From Rhizobium mongolense USDA 1844 (GTDB lineage: Bacteria; Pseudomonadota; Alphaproteobacteria; Rhizobiales; Rhizobiaceae): DNA of 64,000 nt. A model generated the notes under the pieces. It did not search any database and was not told the DNA's origin. It saw only the letters and a program-made list of their open reading frames with translations. A program made the translations under genes and the position numbers. How positions within the stretch are numbered: position 1 is the stretch's first letter; the number at the start of each line of letters is the position of its first letter. Below are positions 54,759 to 63,385 of this stretch, piece after piece. The stretch covers positions 85,910-149,909 of the forward strand of contig NZ_ATTQ01000014.1 of NCBI RefSeq assembly GCF_000419765.1, in the 5' to 3' direction.

Positions 54759-55808
54759 ATGCGATACAATCAACTCGGAAATACGGGACTTTTCGTCTCG
54801 GAAATCTGCCTCGGCACCATGACTTTCGGCGAGGCGGTCAGCGGCACCATGTGGGGTTCCATTGCCGATGTGGACCAGAAGGCGGCAGGCCAGATCGTCG
54901 AGCGCTCGCTCGCTGCCGGCGTCAATTTCATCGACACCGCCGATGTTTATTCCTCCGGTGAATCCGAAAGGCTGCTCGGCCAGGCGCTGAAGAACCTCGA
55001 TGTTCCGCGCAAGGACGTCGTCATCGCCACCAAAGTTTACGGCGTAATGGGCGACAAGCCGAACGATCGCGGCGCATCGCGCGGTCACATCATGGATTCC
55101 GTCGAGGCCAGTCTGAAGCGGCTGCAGACGGACCATATCGATCTCTACCAGATCCACGCAACCGATCCCGTCACCCCGATCGACGAGACGCTGCGCGCTT
55201 TCGATGATCTCATCTCGCGTGGTCTCGTGCGCTATATCGGCGTTTCCAACTGGCAGGCGTGGCGGATCGCCAAGGCGCTCGGCATTTCCGAGCGCCGCGG
55301 CTTCGCACGCTTCGAAACCGTCCAGGCCTACTACTCGATCGCCGGTCGCGATCTCGAACGGGAGATCGTGCCGTTGATGAATGAGGAAAAGATCGGCCTG
55401 ATGGTCTGGTCGCCGCTTGCCGGCGGTTTACTCTCCGGCAAGTTTGGCCCCGGTGCGCCCGGCAACGGCGAAGGCCGCCGTGCCAATTTCGACTTTCCGC
55501 CGGTGGACAGGGACAAGGCCTGGGCCTGCGTGGCCGTCATGCGCGAAATTGCCGAGAAGCACGGCAGCAACGTCGCAGCCGTTGCGCTCGCTTATGTCCT
55601 CGCAAAGCCGTTCGTGACCAGCGTCATCATCGGCGCGAAGCGCATCGATCAGCTCGACCAGAACCTTGCCGCCGTCAAGCTGAAGCTCGATGCCGGCGAC
55701 ATGCACAAGCTCGACGAGGTCAGTGCGCTGGCGCCGGAATATCCAGGCTGGATGCTGGCCCGCCAGGGTGCCGCCCGCCGCCCGGAACCGTTTGAGCCGC
55801 ACGCCTGA
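54759..55808 (+). CDS. Aldo/keto reductase
   Basis: This is a 349-residue TIM-barrel NADPH-dependent oxidoreductase. It shows FIDTADVYSSGESERLLG (catalytic Asp and Tyr), IATKVYG (Lys), DLYQIHATDPVTPIDETL (His region), RYIGVSNWQAWRIAKAL, and the NADPH site VTSVIIGAKRIDQLDQNL. It belongs to the YajO/potassium-channel-beta-like group. The substrate is unknown. A terminator follows. Confidence 0.92.
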   Translation: MRYNQLGNTGLFVSEICLGTMTFGEAVSGTMWGSIADVDQKAAGQIVERSLAAGVNFIDTADVYSSGESERLLGQALKNLDVPRKDVVIATKVYGVMGDKPNDRGASRGHIMDSVEASLKRLQTDHIDLYQIHATDPVTPIDETLRAFDDLISRGLVRYIGVSNWQAWRIAKALGISERRGFARFETVQAYYSIAGRDLEREIVPLMNEEKIGLMVWSPLAGGLLSGKFGPGAPGNGEGRRANFDFPPVDRDKAWACVAVMREIAEKHGSNVAAVALAYVLAKPFVTSVIIGAKRIDQLDQNLAAVKLKLDAGDMHKLDEVSALAPEYPGWMLARQGAARRPEPFEPHA

Positions 55809-55847
55809 GAACGGCGAACTGAAAACCCCGGTGCGGGAATGAACTGA

Positions 55848-55882
55848 CCCCCGAAAGCTGGACAACAACCTTCGGGGGTTTT
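55848..55882 (+). terminator. Rho-independent terminator after the aldo/keto reductase gene
   Basis: CCCCCGAA and TTCGGGGG form an 8-base stem followed by TTTT. Confidence 0.75.
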
Positions 55883-55891
55883 GCTGACGCC

Positions 55892-56305
55892 TTACTTGCC
55901 GTGGGCTTTCAGCCAGGCGTTCATGTCCGCGATCTCGGCTTCCTGAGCCTTGATGACGGCTTCGGCGAGCTTGCGGATGTTCGGGTCCTTGCCGTATTGC
56001 AGCTCGATCTTTGCCATGTCGATCGCGCCCTGATGATGCGGGATCATACTACGGACAAAATCTGCATCGGCATCGCCGGTCATTTCAATCGCCATATCCT
56101 TGTGCATCTTGGCGTTCGCCTCGGCAAAGGCCCGGCTTGAAGGACCCTGATCGCCCATCGGCTTGCTCATGTCCATCTTCATATTCGTATGCATCGGCAT
56201 ATCCTGATTCATGTGCATCGGCTTATCCTGGGCAAATGCTTCCTGGACAAGCGCTGGGGCGGCGACGGCGAAGACTGCGGTAAGGGCAAGAATTTTCAGA
56301 GACAT
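55892..56305 (-). CDS. DUF305 domain copper-type periplasmic protein
   Basis: This is a 137-residue protein with a signal peptide ending near AFAQ. A Met/His-rich segment follows (MHMNQDMPMHTNMKMDMS), typical of copper ligands, then a DUF305 helical domain with SMIPHHQGAIDMAKIEL and the AQEAEIADMNAWL end. The family includes the copper-binding CopM-like proteins. A Met/His/Cys-rich membrane-type gene lies upstream on the same strand, suggesting a copper-handling pair. Confidence 0.88.
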   Translation of the reverse strand: MSLKILALTAVFAVAAPALVQEAFAQDKPMHMNQDMPMHTNMKMDMSKPMGDQGPSSRAFAEANAKMHKDMAIEMTGDADADFVRSMIPHHQGAIDMAKIELQYGKDPNIRKLAEAVIKAQEAEIADMNAWLKAHGK

Positions 56306-56380
56306 GGGACTTCCTTCCTCTGTCTGACATAAGTGCTTTTGCGCGGCAGATACCGCGCGATCGGTATGCGGAAAGTCTTC

Positions 56381-56734
56381 TCAGACAAGGCGGGGAGGTG
56401 GTGCCTGCGGTGCAGGGCGAAGATCGGCGAGCGCATGTGCAACAGCCGGTGAGGGATAGGCGAAGATAGACTTCGCGCTTGTATCGATCGTCAGCAGTGG
56501 AGGCACGATAAGACATACCGCGCAGAAGGCCATATGAGCCGTGTCGCCTGTTGCGCACGGATCCTTGGCTGCGCCAGTCTCATGCCCGGCCGTATCGATG
56601 CCGGCCATATCGTGGTGCGTATCGGCCAGGACGGGCTGTTGCATCGACGCGCACATAGGACAGCCCGCCAGCGCGGACATTGCGCTGTAGAACAGCCAGC
56701 CGAAAAGCATCGTCGTGATGGCGAAGACACGCAT
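56381..56734 (-). CDS. Small Cys/His-rich protein, possibly DUF2946-like
   Basis: From ATG 56734 this is a 117-residue protein with an N-terminal membrane or signal segment. It then has CPMCASM, an HHDMAGIDTAGHETG metal-like stretch, and DPCATGDTAHMAFCAVC. The pattern resembles DUF2946 proteins found in copper regions. A TTG at 56791 could extend it by 19 residues. It sits 75 bases upstream of the DUF305 gene on the same strand. Confidence 0.65.
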   Translation of the reverse strand: MRVFAITTMLFGWLFYSAMSALAGCPMCASMQQPVLADTHHDMAGIDTAGHETGAAKDPCATGDTAHMAFCAVCLIVPPLLTIDTSAKSIFAYPSPAVAHALADLRPAPQAPPPRLV

Positions 56735-56788
56735 GCCATCAAGATAGGCACGCCCGGAAAGGAAGCCAAGCGACCCAAGTGTGAATTT

Positions 56789-56893
56789 CAAAGCTTTGCC
56801 GCCTTGCGCAGCGCCACGTTGATACGCCCTGCCAGCCCTTGCCAGTCGCCTTGGCGTCGTCTTCGGTCCATTCGGGATTGTCGGAGACGTCTA
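56789..56893 (-). pseudogene. Possible antitoxin-like remnant
   Basis: The frame begins LDVSDNPEWTEDDAKATGKG, resembling the DNPEWTEEDFARA segment of small antitoxins. A shifted frame then ends GRINVALRKAAKL before a stop. This suggests a short frameshifted fragment without its toxin partner. Support is weak. Confidence 0.25.
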
Positions 56894-56895
56894 AT

Positions 56896-57654
56896 TCAGT
56901 AGGCGGCAATGACCTTGTGGACGATCTGGTAGTCAGCGCTTTCCTCGCCGATCGGTGCGACCGGCCATGACCAGCTGGCGTTTGCCGCAGGCGGCAAGAC
57001 GCCATGCAAAAGCTCGGTCTCCTCGTGAGTTTTGCCGTAGCGGTCGATGACGGCGTAGGAGATGTCGGTCAGAAGGCAGGTTCGGCAGGGCAAGGCGGCC
57101 AGATCGGAAAGGTGAGCGTCGATCAGCCGAGCCACGGTGTCATCCGGCATCCGGCCCGGCTCTTCCGCCTCATAGCGCCGCTTCACGCCGCGGCCGATTT
57201 GCGACAGCAGATTCGCCGAGACCGCGAAGTCGAGATAGGGCACCAACCGCAAGAAGCCGAGCGGCTCTACCTCTTTCCCTGCCGCGAGATCGTCATAACC
57301 GGAGAGATCGCGCTCGATGAGCCGGACATTGCGGTAGCCATTCGTCTTCAGCCAAAGGCGCACCGAAGCGACGTGCACGAGATCGACAAGAACGACCGTA
57401 TCGAAGCTCTTCGAAAGCTCCTTGATCGGCACGTCGCAAAGCAGGCCTGAGCCGAGCACGACGACCGTGCGTGTTTCGCGAAGACCGTCCATCGCGGAGA
57501 GGATGGCTGTGCGGCTGTTCTCCTCATGCTCCGCCCACGCCCGGCTGCAGCGCCTGGCGCGGGACCAGAGGCTGATGGAATAGCGGATGAACCTGCGGTT
57601 CGCCTTGCTCGTGACAGGCAACGTCGCGAGATAGTGAAGTGCCTCGATAATCAT
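56896..57654 (-). CDS. Rossmann-fold protein, possible SAM-dependent methyltransferase
   Basis: This 252-residue protein has a nucleotide-binding-like strand-loop TVVVLGSGLLCDVPI followed by TVVLVDLVHVASVRLWL, a pattern like motif I and acidic motif II of methyltransferases. The rest (LGFLRLVPYLDFAVSANLLS and CRTCLLTDISYAVIDR) is consistent with such a fold but lacks a clear catalytic motif. Its ATG is upstream of hisS, with which it is divergent. The function is not recognised. Confidence 0.65.
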   Translation of the reverse strand: MIIEALHYLATLPVTSKANRRFIRYSISLWSRARRCSRAWAEHEENSRTAILSAMDGLRETRTVVVLGSGLLCDVPIKELSKSFDTVVLVDLVHVASVRLWLKTNGYRNVRLIERDLSGYDDLAAGKEVEPLGFLRLVPYLDFAVSANLLSQIGRGVKRRYEAEEPGRMPDDTVARLIDAHLSDLAALPCRTCLLTDISYAVIDRYGKTHEETELLHGVLPPAANASWSWPVAPIGEESADYQIVHKVIAAY

Positions 57655-57790
57655 GGTCGTTCCCGCAATTCGGTGGGCTGGCCTTCGATCTTCGATTCTG
57701 GCTTGCGCTTCAAGCCCCTTCGCCCTTGCCGCTATCCTCCCAATCCGCTAGGAAACCGCCACTGTCACGATTGAGCGGAATGCGTTGGAA

Positions 57791-59383
57791 ATGAACGAGA
57801 AGCAGAAGAAACCACAAAAGCTCAAGGCTCGCTTGCCGCGCGGCTTCGTCGACCGTTCGGCCGCCGATATCCGCGCTGTCAACGAGATGACCGCGAAGAT
57901 CCGCGAAGTCTACGAGCATTATGGTTTCGATCCGGTCGAAACGCCGCTCTTCGAATATACCGATGCGCTCGGCAAATTCCTGCCGGACAGCGACCGTCCG
58001 AACGCGGGTGTCTTCTCGCTGCAGGACGACGACGACCAGTGGATGAGCCTGCGCTACGACCTGACGGCGCCGCTCGCCCGCCATGTCGCGGAGAATTTCA
58101 ACGAGATCCAGCTACCCTACCGCACCTATCGCGCCGGCTACGTGTTCCGCAATGAAAAGCCAGGCCCCGGCCGCTTCCGCCAGTTCATGCAGTTCGACGC
58201 CGACACCGTCGGCGCGCCGGGTGTTCAGGCCGATGCCGAAATGTGCATGATGATGGCCGATACGCTGGAAGCCCTCGGCATCAAGCGCGGGGATTATGTG
58301 ATCCGGGTGAACAACCGCAAGCTTCTGGATGGCGTGCTGGAGGCCATCGGGCTCGGCGACGAGGACAAGGCAGGACAGCGCCTCAACGTGCTGCGCGCCA
58401 TCGATAAGCTCGACAAGTTCGGCCCTGAGGGCGTGCGGCTGCTGCTCGGCGAAGGCCGCAAGGATGAATCCGGTGACTTCACCAAGGGCGCGGGGCTGAC
58501 TTCGCAGCAGATTGATCGGTTACTTGACTTCATCAATACCTTGCAGACGGCAGAAACGGCACTCGGTTCACAATCGTTGGCGCAAAACCCAGTGGCCGGT
58601 GCCGAGATTGATGGAGAGGCTATTTTTGACACGCTTTACAATAACTTCAAAGATTCTCCCAAAGGCATTGAAGGGGTTCTTGAGCTAAAGCAGATTTGGC
58701 AATTGGTTGAAGCAGCGGATTACGGTCCAGATCGCATCAAGATCGACCCCTCGGTCGTCCGCGGCCTCGAATATTACACCGGCCCCGTCTATGAAGCCGA
58801 GCTGCTCTTCGACGTGACCAACGAAAAGGGCGAAAAGGTTGTCTTTGGCTCGGTCGGTGGCGGTGGCCGTTATGACGGCCTTGTCTCCCGCTTCATGGGC
58901 CAGCCGGTTCCGGCCACCGGCTTCTCGATCGGCGTTTCGCGCCTGATGACGGCGCTGAAGAACCTCGGCAAGCTTGGCCAGAGCGAGGTCATCGAGCCGG
59001 TGCTCGTCACAGTCATGGACGGCCAGGATATGGATGCTTTGGGTCGCTACCAGCGCATGACGCAAGAGCTGCGCGCCGCCGGCATCCGCGCCGAAATGTT
59101 CCAGGGCAACTGGAAGAAGTTCGGCAACCAGCTGAAATATGCCGACCGCCGCGGCTGCCCAATCGCCATCATCCAGGGCGGCGATGAGCGTGCCCAAGGC
59201 GTCGCGCAGATCAAGGACCTGATCGAAGGCAAGCGCTTGTCCGGTGAGATCGAGGACAATGCCAGCTGGCGCGAGGCGCGCGTGGCGCAGGAGACCGTCG
59301 CCGAGGCCGATCTGGTGGCCAAGGTTAGGGAAATCCTGGCGGCTCAGGCGGAGGATCGCGCGAGGGCGGGCGGCAATGGGTAA
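57791..59383 (+). CDS. hisS: Histidyl-tRNA synthetase
   Basis: This is a 530-residue class II tRNA synthetase (ATG 57791; a TTG six bases earlier is unlikely). Motifs are RLPRGFVDRSAADIRAVNEM near the N-terminus, LRYDLTAPLARHV (motif 2 region), YRAGYVFRNEKPGPGRFRQF, and RGLEYYTGPVYEAELLF with GSVGGGGRYDGLVSRFMG (motif 3). It charges tRNA-His. Codon use in about 58501-58735 is much richer in A/T third positions than the rest of the gene, in the insertion-domain region; this suggests a recombined segment. Confidence 0.96.
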   Translation: MNEKQKKPQKLKARLPRGFVDRSAADIRAVNEMTAKIREVYEHYGFDPVETPLFEYTDALGKFLPDSDRPNAGVFSLQDDDDQWMSLRYDLTAPLARHVAENFNEIQLPYRTYRAGYVFRNEKPGPGRFRQFMQFDADTVGAPGVQADAEMCMMMADTLEALGIKRGDYVIRVNNRKLLDGVLEAIGLGDEDKAGQRLNVLRAIDKLDKFGPEGVRLLLGEGRKDESGDFTKGAGLTSQQIDRLLDFINTLQTAETALGSQSLAQNPVAGAEIDGEAIFDTLYNNFKDSPKGIEGVLELKQIWQLVEAADYGPDRIKIDPSVVRGLEYYTGPVYEAELLFDVTNEKGEKVVFGSVGGGGRYDGLVSRFMGQPVPATGFSIGVSRLMTALKNLGKLGQSEVIEPVLVTVMDGQDMDALGRYQRMTQELRAAGIRAEMFQGNWKKFGNQLKYADRRGCPIAIIQGGDERAQGVAQIKDLIEGKRLSGEIEDNASWREARVAQETVAEADLVAKVREILAAQAEDRARAGGNG

Positions 59384-59387
59384 TTTT

Positions 59388-59540
59388 CCCCTCGCCAACC
59401 CCTCCCCACAAGGGGGAGGGGTTTTGAGCGCCGCCCTCCTGCCCAACGCAGCATTCGCTTGGTCGACTGCGCTGTTTATCTCTTTCGGCGATCGCCGCGG
59501 GTCAGTCCTTCCCCCTTGTGGGGAGGGGTTGGGGAGGGGA
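59388..59540. repeat. Inverted repeat pair between hisS and hisZ
   Basis: The left part (59388-59421, CCCCTCGCCAACCCCTCCCC with AAGGGGGAGGGG) is mirrored by the right part (59509-59540, CCCCCTTGTGGGGAGGGGTT with GGGGAGGGG). Each arm also forms its own small hairpin. This is a rhizobial intergenic palindromic element; it lies inside the hisS-hisZ-hisG transcript. Confidence 0.7.
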
Positions 59541-59560
59541 CTTTATTTGGGAGCAACCCC

Positions 59561-60682
59561 ATGGCCCTGATCAACCTCCCCGTTTTTGCCAACGACCTCC
59601 TGGACGAATTTGCCGCCCGCAACACGGAGCGGATCGACACGCCGGTCATCCAGCCGGCCGAGCCCTTTCTCGACATTGCCGGCGAAGACCTCCGCCGGCG
59701 CATCTTCATGACGGAAAGCGAAACCGGCGCCAGCCTCTGCCTGCGGCCGGAATTCACCATTCCCGTCTGCATCCGCCACATCGAGACGGCAACCGGCACG
59801 CCGAAACGCTATTCCTATCTCGGCGAAGTTTTTCGCCAGCGCCGCGAGGGTGGAAACGAATTTTATCAGGCGGGCATCGAAGACCTTGGCGACATCAATA
59901 TCGCCAGCGCCGACGCCCGCGCGATCGGCGATGCGACAGGCATCCTGGCGCGGCTTCTTCCTGGCAAACGCCTCACGGTCACGCTGGGCGATCAGGCCGT
60001 CTTCGAAGCCGTGGTCCAAGCGCTCGGCCTGCCGCTCGGATGGCAGAAGCGGCTGATCCATGCCTTCGGCAATATGGGCCAGCTTGAAGCGCTGCTCGCA
60101 AGCCTCGTCAGCCCGCAATTCGCGACCGATCTGGATGACGATGTCGCACGTCTGATCGCCGCCGGCGACGAGGCAGCACTCATCGCCCACATCGACGCGA
60201 CGATGCACAGAACAGGCTATTCCTCGAACGCCAGCCGCTCGCCGGCTGAAATCGCCCGCCGGCTGAAGGAGAAGCTGGTCCTTTCCGAAACGCGCCTCGA
60301 TGATGCGGCCTTCCGCGTGCTCGAAGAATTCCTGTCGCTGAGGGTGCCGCTCATCAATGCGTCGGCCGCTCTGGCCGGTTTTGCCGATGCGGCCGGGCTG
60401 AAGCTCGGCAATGCGCTCTCTCGCTTCGATGGCCGGGTGGCCGCCCTCGGCAATGCCGGGATCGACCTCGCCTCCATCGATTATCGCGCCGCCTTCGGCC
60501 GCCCGCTCGATTATTACACCGGCCTTGTCTTCGAGGTGGGCATCCAAGGTTCGTCCGCCGTGCTCGCAGGCGGCGGACGCTTCGACAGGCTGTTGACGCT
60601 GCTGGGCGCCAAGGACCGCATTCCGGCGGTTGGCTTCTCGCTCTGGCTCGACCGCATCGAAACGGAAAGGGCGGCACTATGA
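59561..60682 (+). CDS. hisZ: ATP phosphoribosyltransferase regulatory subunit HisZ
   Basis: This 373-residue protein is a paralogue of the HisS catalytic core that lacks aminoacylation activity and is needed by short-form HisG for activity and histidine inhibition. It contains FIMTESETGAS-like RRIFMTESETGASLCLRPEF, YSYLGEVFRQRREGGNEFYQ, GRPLDYYTGLVFEV and LAGGGRFDRLLTLLG. Start ATG 59561 has GGGAG upstream. It overlaps hisG by four bases. Confidence 0.94.
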   Translation: MALINLPVFANDLLDEFAARNTERIDTPVIQPAEPFLDIAGEDLRRRIFMTESETGASLCLRPEFTIPVCIRHIETATGTPKRYSYLGEVFRQRREGGNEFYQAGIEDLGDINIASADARAIGDATGILARLLPGKRLTVTLGDQAVFEAVVQALGLPLGWQKRLIHAFGNMGQLEALLASLVSPQFATDLDDDVARLIAAGDEAALIAHIDATMHRTGYSSNASRSPAEIARRLKEKLVLSETRLDDAAFRVLEEFLSLRVPLINASAALAGFADAAGLKLGNALSRFDGRVAALGNAGIDLASIDYRAAFGRPLDYYTGLVFEVGIQGSSAVLAGGGRFDRLLTLLGAKDRIPAVGFSLWLDRIETERAAL

Positions 60683-61374
60683 CCATCACCATCGCGCTGC
60701 CCTCCAAGGGCCGGATGAAAGACGATGCCTCGACACTCTTCGAGCGCGCCGGCATGAGGATCATCGCCGTCGGCAATGACCGCTCCTATCGCGGCCGTGT
60801 CGAGGATTGGGACGACGTCGAGATCGCCTTCCTGTCGGCCTCGGAAATATCCCGCGAACTCGGCAACGGCACCATCGATTTCGGCGTGACCGGGGAAGAC
60901 CTGGTGCGCGAAGGGCTGGCGGAAGCCGACAAGCGCGTCGAATTCTGCGCCCGCCTCGGTTTCGGCCGCGCCGACGTTGTGGTTGCCGTTCCTGAGATCT
61001 GGCTCGATGTCGACACCATGGCCGATCTCGGCGATGTCGCGGCCGACTTCCGCGCCCGCCATGGCCGCCGTTTGACCATTGCAACCAAGTATTGGCGGCT
61101 GACGCAGCAGTTCTTCTCCAGCCAGCATGGCATCCAGCTCTACCGCATCGTCGAAAGCCTTGGCGCGACGGAAGGGGCGCCGGCCTCCGGTTCCGCCGAT
61201 ATCATCGTCGACATCACCTCGACGGGCTCCACCTTGGGCGCGAACCATCTGCGGGTGCTGAACGACGGTGTGATCTTGCGCTCGGAAGCCTGCCTCGTCC
61301 GGGCCCGCAATGAGAGCCACGCCGGCGAGCCGTCGGTGGCGAGGATCATAGAGGCGGTGCGGAGCGCCCTTTGA
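60679..61374 (+). CDS. hisG: ATP phosphoribosyltransferase, short form
   Basis: This 231-residue enzyme joins ATP and PRPP in the first step of histidine synthesis. It is the short form, lacking the C-terminal regulatory domain, so it works with HisZ. Features are TIALPSKGRMKDDASTLFER, DFGVTGEDLVREGL and the PRPP site DITSTGSTLGANHLRVLNDG. It overlaps hisZ by ATGA. A strong terminator follows. Confidence 0.96.
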   Translation: MTITIALPSKGRMKDDASTLFERAGMRIIAVGNDRSYRGRVEDWDDVEIAFLSASEISRELGNGTIDFGVTGEDLVREGLAEADKRVEFCARLGFGRADVVVAVPEIWLDVDTMADLGDVAADFRARHGRRLTIATKYWRLTQQFFSSQHGIQLYRIVESLGATEGAPASGSADIIVDITSTGSTLGANHLRVLNDGVILRSEACLVRARNESHAGEPSVARIIEAVRSAL

Positions 61375-61397
61375 TGTCTGCAAAAAACCAAACGAAC

Positions 61398-61424
61398 AAC
61401 CCGCCGTCTTCCGACGGCGGGTTT
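61398..61424 (+). terminator. Rho-independent terminator after hisG
   Basis: AACCCGCCGTC and GACGGCGGGTT form an 11-base stem with TTCC loop, followed by a short T run. Confidence 0.85.
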
Positions 61425-61450
61425 CTGGTGCTTGGGAGGATGTTGCGCGC

Positions 61451-61897
61451 TTAGGCGGCGAGGGCATATGCGCCGCGGCGTGCATCCAGCGAAAAGGCGC
61501 CCGGGCCGAAGGTGGCGAGGAGGATATAGGCGCCCGCAAGCGTCAGGTTCTTCATCAGCATGATCTGGTTGAGCACGTTGATCCAGCCATTGGCTGCAGC
61601 CGGAAAATCCGGAACGTTGATCGTGCCGCTGTGGAAGACGAGGCCGGTGAAGGCGCAGAAGAGAGCGAGCGCCCAGCCGACGATACGGGTCTGGAAGCCA
61701 ACGAGGACGGCAAGCCCGGCAACAAGCTCAAAGAGGCCAGCGGCATAGGCCAGAAGCGTTGCGGCAGGAAGGCCGGCACCGCTGATCATGCCGGCCGTAC
61801 CGGCCGGATCGGTGAGCTTGCCGAAGCCGGACATGATGAACATAAACGAAAGCAGAATGCGGGCGACAAGAAGGACGATGTTGTTGGTATTCGACAT
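61451..61897 (-). CDS. DoxX family membrane protein
   Basis: From ATG 61897 (GGAG upstream) the protein has 148 residues and four membrane helices: VLLVARILLSFMFIMSGFGK, the conserved GLPAATLLAYAAGLFELVAG, IVGWALALFCAFTGLVFHS and LMKNLTLAGAYILLATFGPG. DoxX-like proteins are associated with respiratory or detoxification functions in the inner membrane. The open frame reaches 62143, but that part is not protein-like. It is divergent from the GST gene. Confidence 0.88.
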   Translation of the reverse strand: MSNTNNIVLLVARILLSFMFIMSGFGKLTDPAGTAGMISGAGLPAATLLAYAAGLFELVAGLAVLVGFQTRIVGWALALFCAFTGLVFHSGTINVPDFPAAANGWINVLNQIMLMKNLTLAGAYILLATFGPGAFSLDARRGAYALAA

Positions 61898-62111
61898 GGA
61901 CGCGATCTCCGTTTGAATTGCTCTGGAGGTCCCCGTGCCCCGGCACCGTTTGAACCCCGATTGCCCGGTGTTGTCGCCTTTTTTGGTTGCGATGAAAAGA
62001 TAAACAAAAGAGGATGGTTTGTTCACTAATCTGAAACGATCACTTTGTTGAGCGGCTTGTCTTTTGCGCCGCCGGTCTTCTATGTTCGGCCACCATTCAG
62101 GAGAAAACGGC

Positions 62112-62822
62112 ATGGCAGACCTTTCCGCATTTCCGATCACCAAGCGCTGGCCGGCGCAGAACCGGAATGTTATTCAGCTTTATTCGCTGCAAACGCCGAA
62201 CGGCGTGAAGATACCGATCGCCCTGGAAGAGCTCGGTCTGCCTTACGAGCCGCATTACATCGCCTTCGGAACCAACAATCAGAAGTCTCCCGAATTCCTC
62301 TCGCTTAATCCGAATGGCCGCATTCCGGCGATCATGGATCCGAACGGGCCGGGCGGGAAGCCGATCGGTCTCTTCGAATCCGGCGCGATTCTCCTCTATC
62401 TCGCGGAAAAAACCGGCCAGCTCCTGCCCCCGGATGCTGTGGGGCGCTACGAGACCATTCAGTGGGTGTTCTTCCAGATGGCGGGCATCGGCCCGATGTT
62501 CGGCCAGTTCGGCCATTTCTACAAATTCGCGGCCGACAAGGTCGCCAACAATTCCTATCCGATGGAACGTTACCGCGACGAGGCCAAGCGGCTGCTGAGC
62601 GTACTGGAAGCGCGCCTTAAGGGACGGCAGTGGATCATGGGCGACGCCTACACCATCGCGGACATCACCACATTCCCATGGATCCGCGGCGCCGATATCT
62701 TCTATGGCGGCCGGGAAGTCCTGGACTACGCGAAGTTCCCTTCCGTCATGGACTGGGTCGAACGCTGCATCGCGCGTCCGGCAAGCGCCAAGGGTCTGAA
62801 CATTCCTGTGAAGCCGGAGTAA
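62112..62822 (+). CDS. Glutathione S-transferase (YfcG/nu-like)
   Basis: This 236-residue protein has a thioredoxin-fold N-terminal half (IQLYSLQTPNGVKIPIALEE, NPNGRIPAIMDPNG, LFESGAILLYLAEKTG) and an all-helical C-terminal half. The TPNGVKI loop is the type seen in YfcG-like bacterial GSTs, which have disulfide-bond reductase activity with glutathione. A hairpin, AAGCCGG/CCGGCTT at 62811-62830, overlaps its stop and may end transcription. Confidence 0.9.
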   Translation: MADLSAFPITKRWPAQNRNVIQLYSLQTPNGVKIPIALEELGLPYEPHYIAFGTNNQKSPEFLSLNPNGRIPAIMDPNGPGGKPIGLFESGAILLYLAEKTGQLLPPDAVGRYETIQWVFFQMAGIGPMFGQFGHFYKFAADKVANNSYPMERYRDEAKRLLSVLEARLKGRQWIMGDAYTIADITTFPWIRGADIFYGGREVLDYAKFPSVMDWVERCIARPASAKGLNIPVKPE

Positions 62823-62863
62823 TCCGGCTTAAAGAAAGGGGCCTCGCATGTTCGGCCTTTCTC

Positions 62864-63385
62864 TTACGATGCTTGCGCTTGTTGCCGGCTTGCCGTCTGG
62901 TTTGCCCCTTCCAGCTTGAAGCGCGGAAAGATGAAGACCCCCGCCATGCTGCCACTGAATTTTTCCTCCACTCCGCTCGATTCGCCCATGCAGAAAACCG
63001 GCTGGCGCAGGCTGTTCGGCATCATGATCGTGGTGGAAAAGCAGAAGGACGATGAAAGTGTTGTGGCTTGCTCGAAAAGCGCAAGGATATGCCCCCGATC
63101 TTTCGGATCATAGCAGCGCAGCAGGCTCAGAAGGCCGCATTCCTGTGCCGAAAGGCCATGGAGCATGCTGCTCCAGTCGCCAAGGCGGATGATTCCGCTT
63201 GAAAATTCGCCGGCCCAGGCCTCGGAGATCGAAATTTGCGCAAGCATATCCTGACTACGATGGGTCAGGTCCAGCGAGCCAGGCATCAGGGGGGCGGCAA
63301 CAGTTGCTTTGGCGATCTTAAACAAGGGGTTCCCCGGTTCGGGCGCAGTCTCGGCTGCGCTGCGGTCAGAGCGAAACAGGGTCAT
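62864..63385 (-). CDS. Hypothetical protein of unknown family
   Basis: This is a 173-residue protein starting at ATG 63385 without a signal peptide. It contains an AQISISEAWAGEFSSGIIRL segment, a helix ending SMLHGLSAQECGLLSLLRCY, then YDPKDRGHILALFEQATTL and a beta-rich C-terminus (FKLEGANQTASRQ). The middle resembles the style of PAS-like sensor domains but no residue confirms it. A small single gene upstream of the groEL end. Confidence 0.6.
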   Translation of the reverse strand: MTLFRSDRSAAETAPEPGNPLFKIAKATVAAPLMPGSLDLTHRSQDMLAQISISEAWAGEFSSGIIRLGDWSSMLHGLSAQECGLLSLLRCYDPKDRGHILALFEQATTLSSSFCFSTTIMMPNSLRQPVFCMGESSGVEEKFSGSMAGVFIFPRFKLEGANQTASRQQAQAS

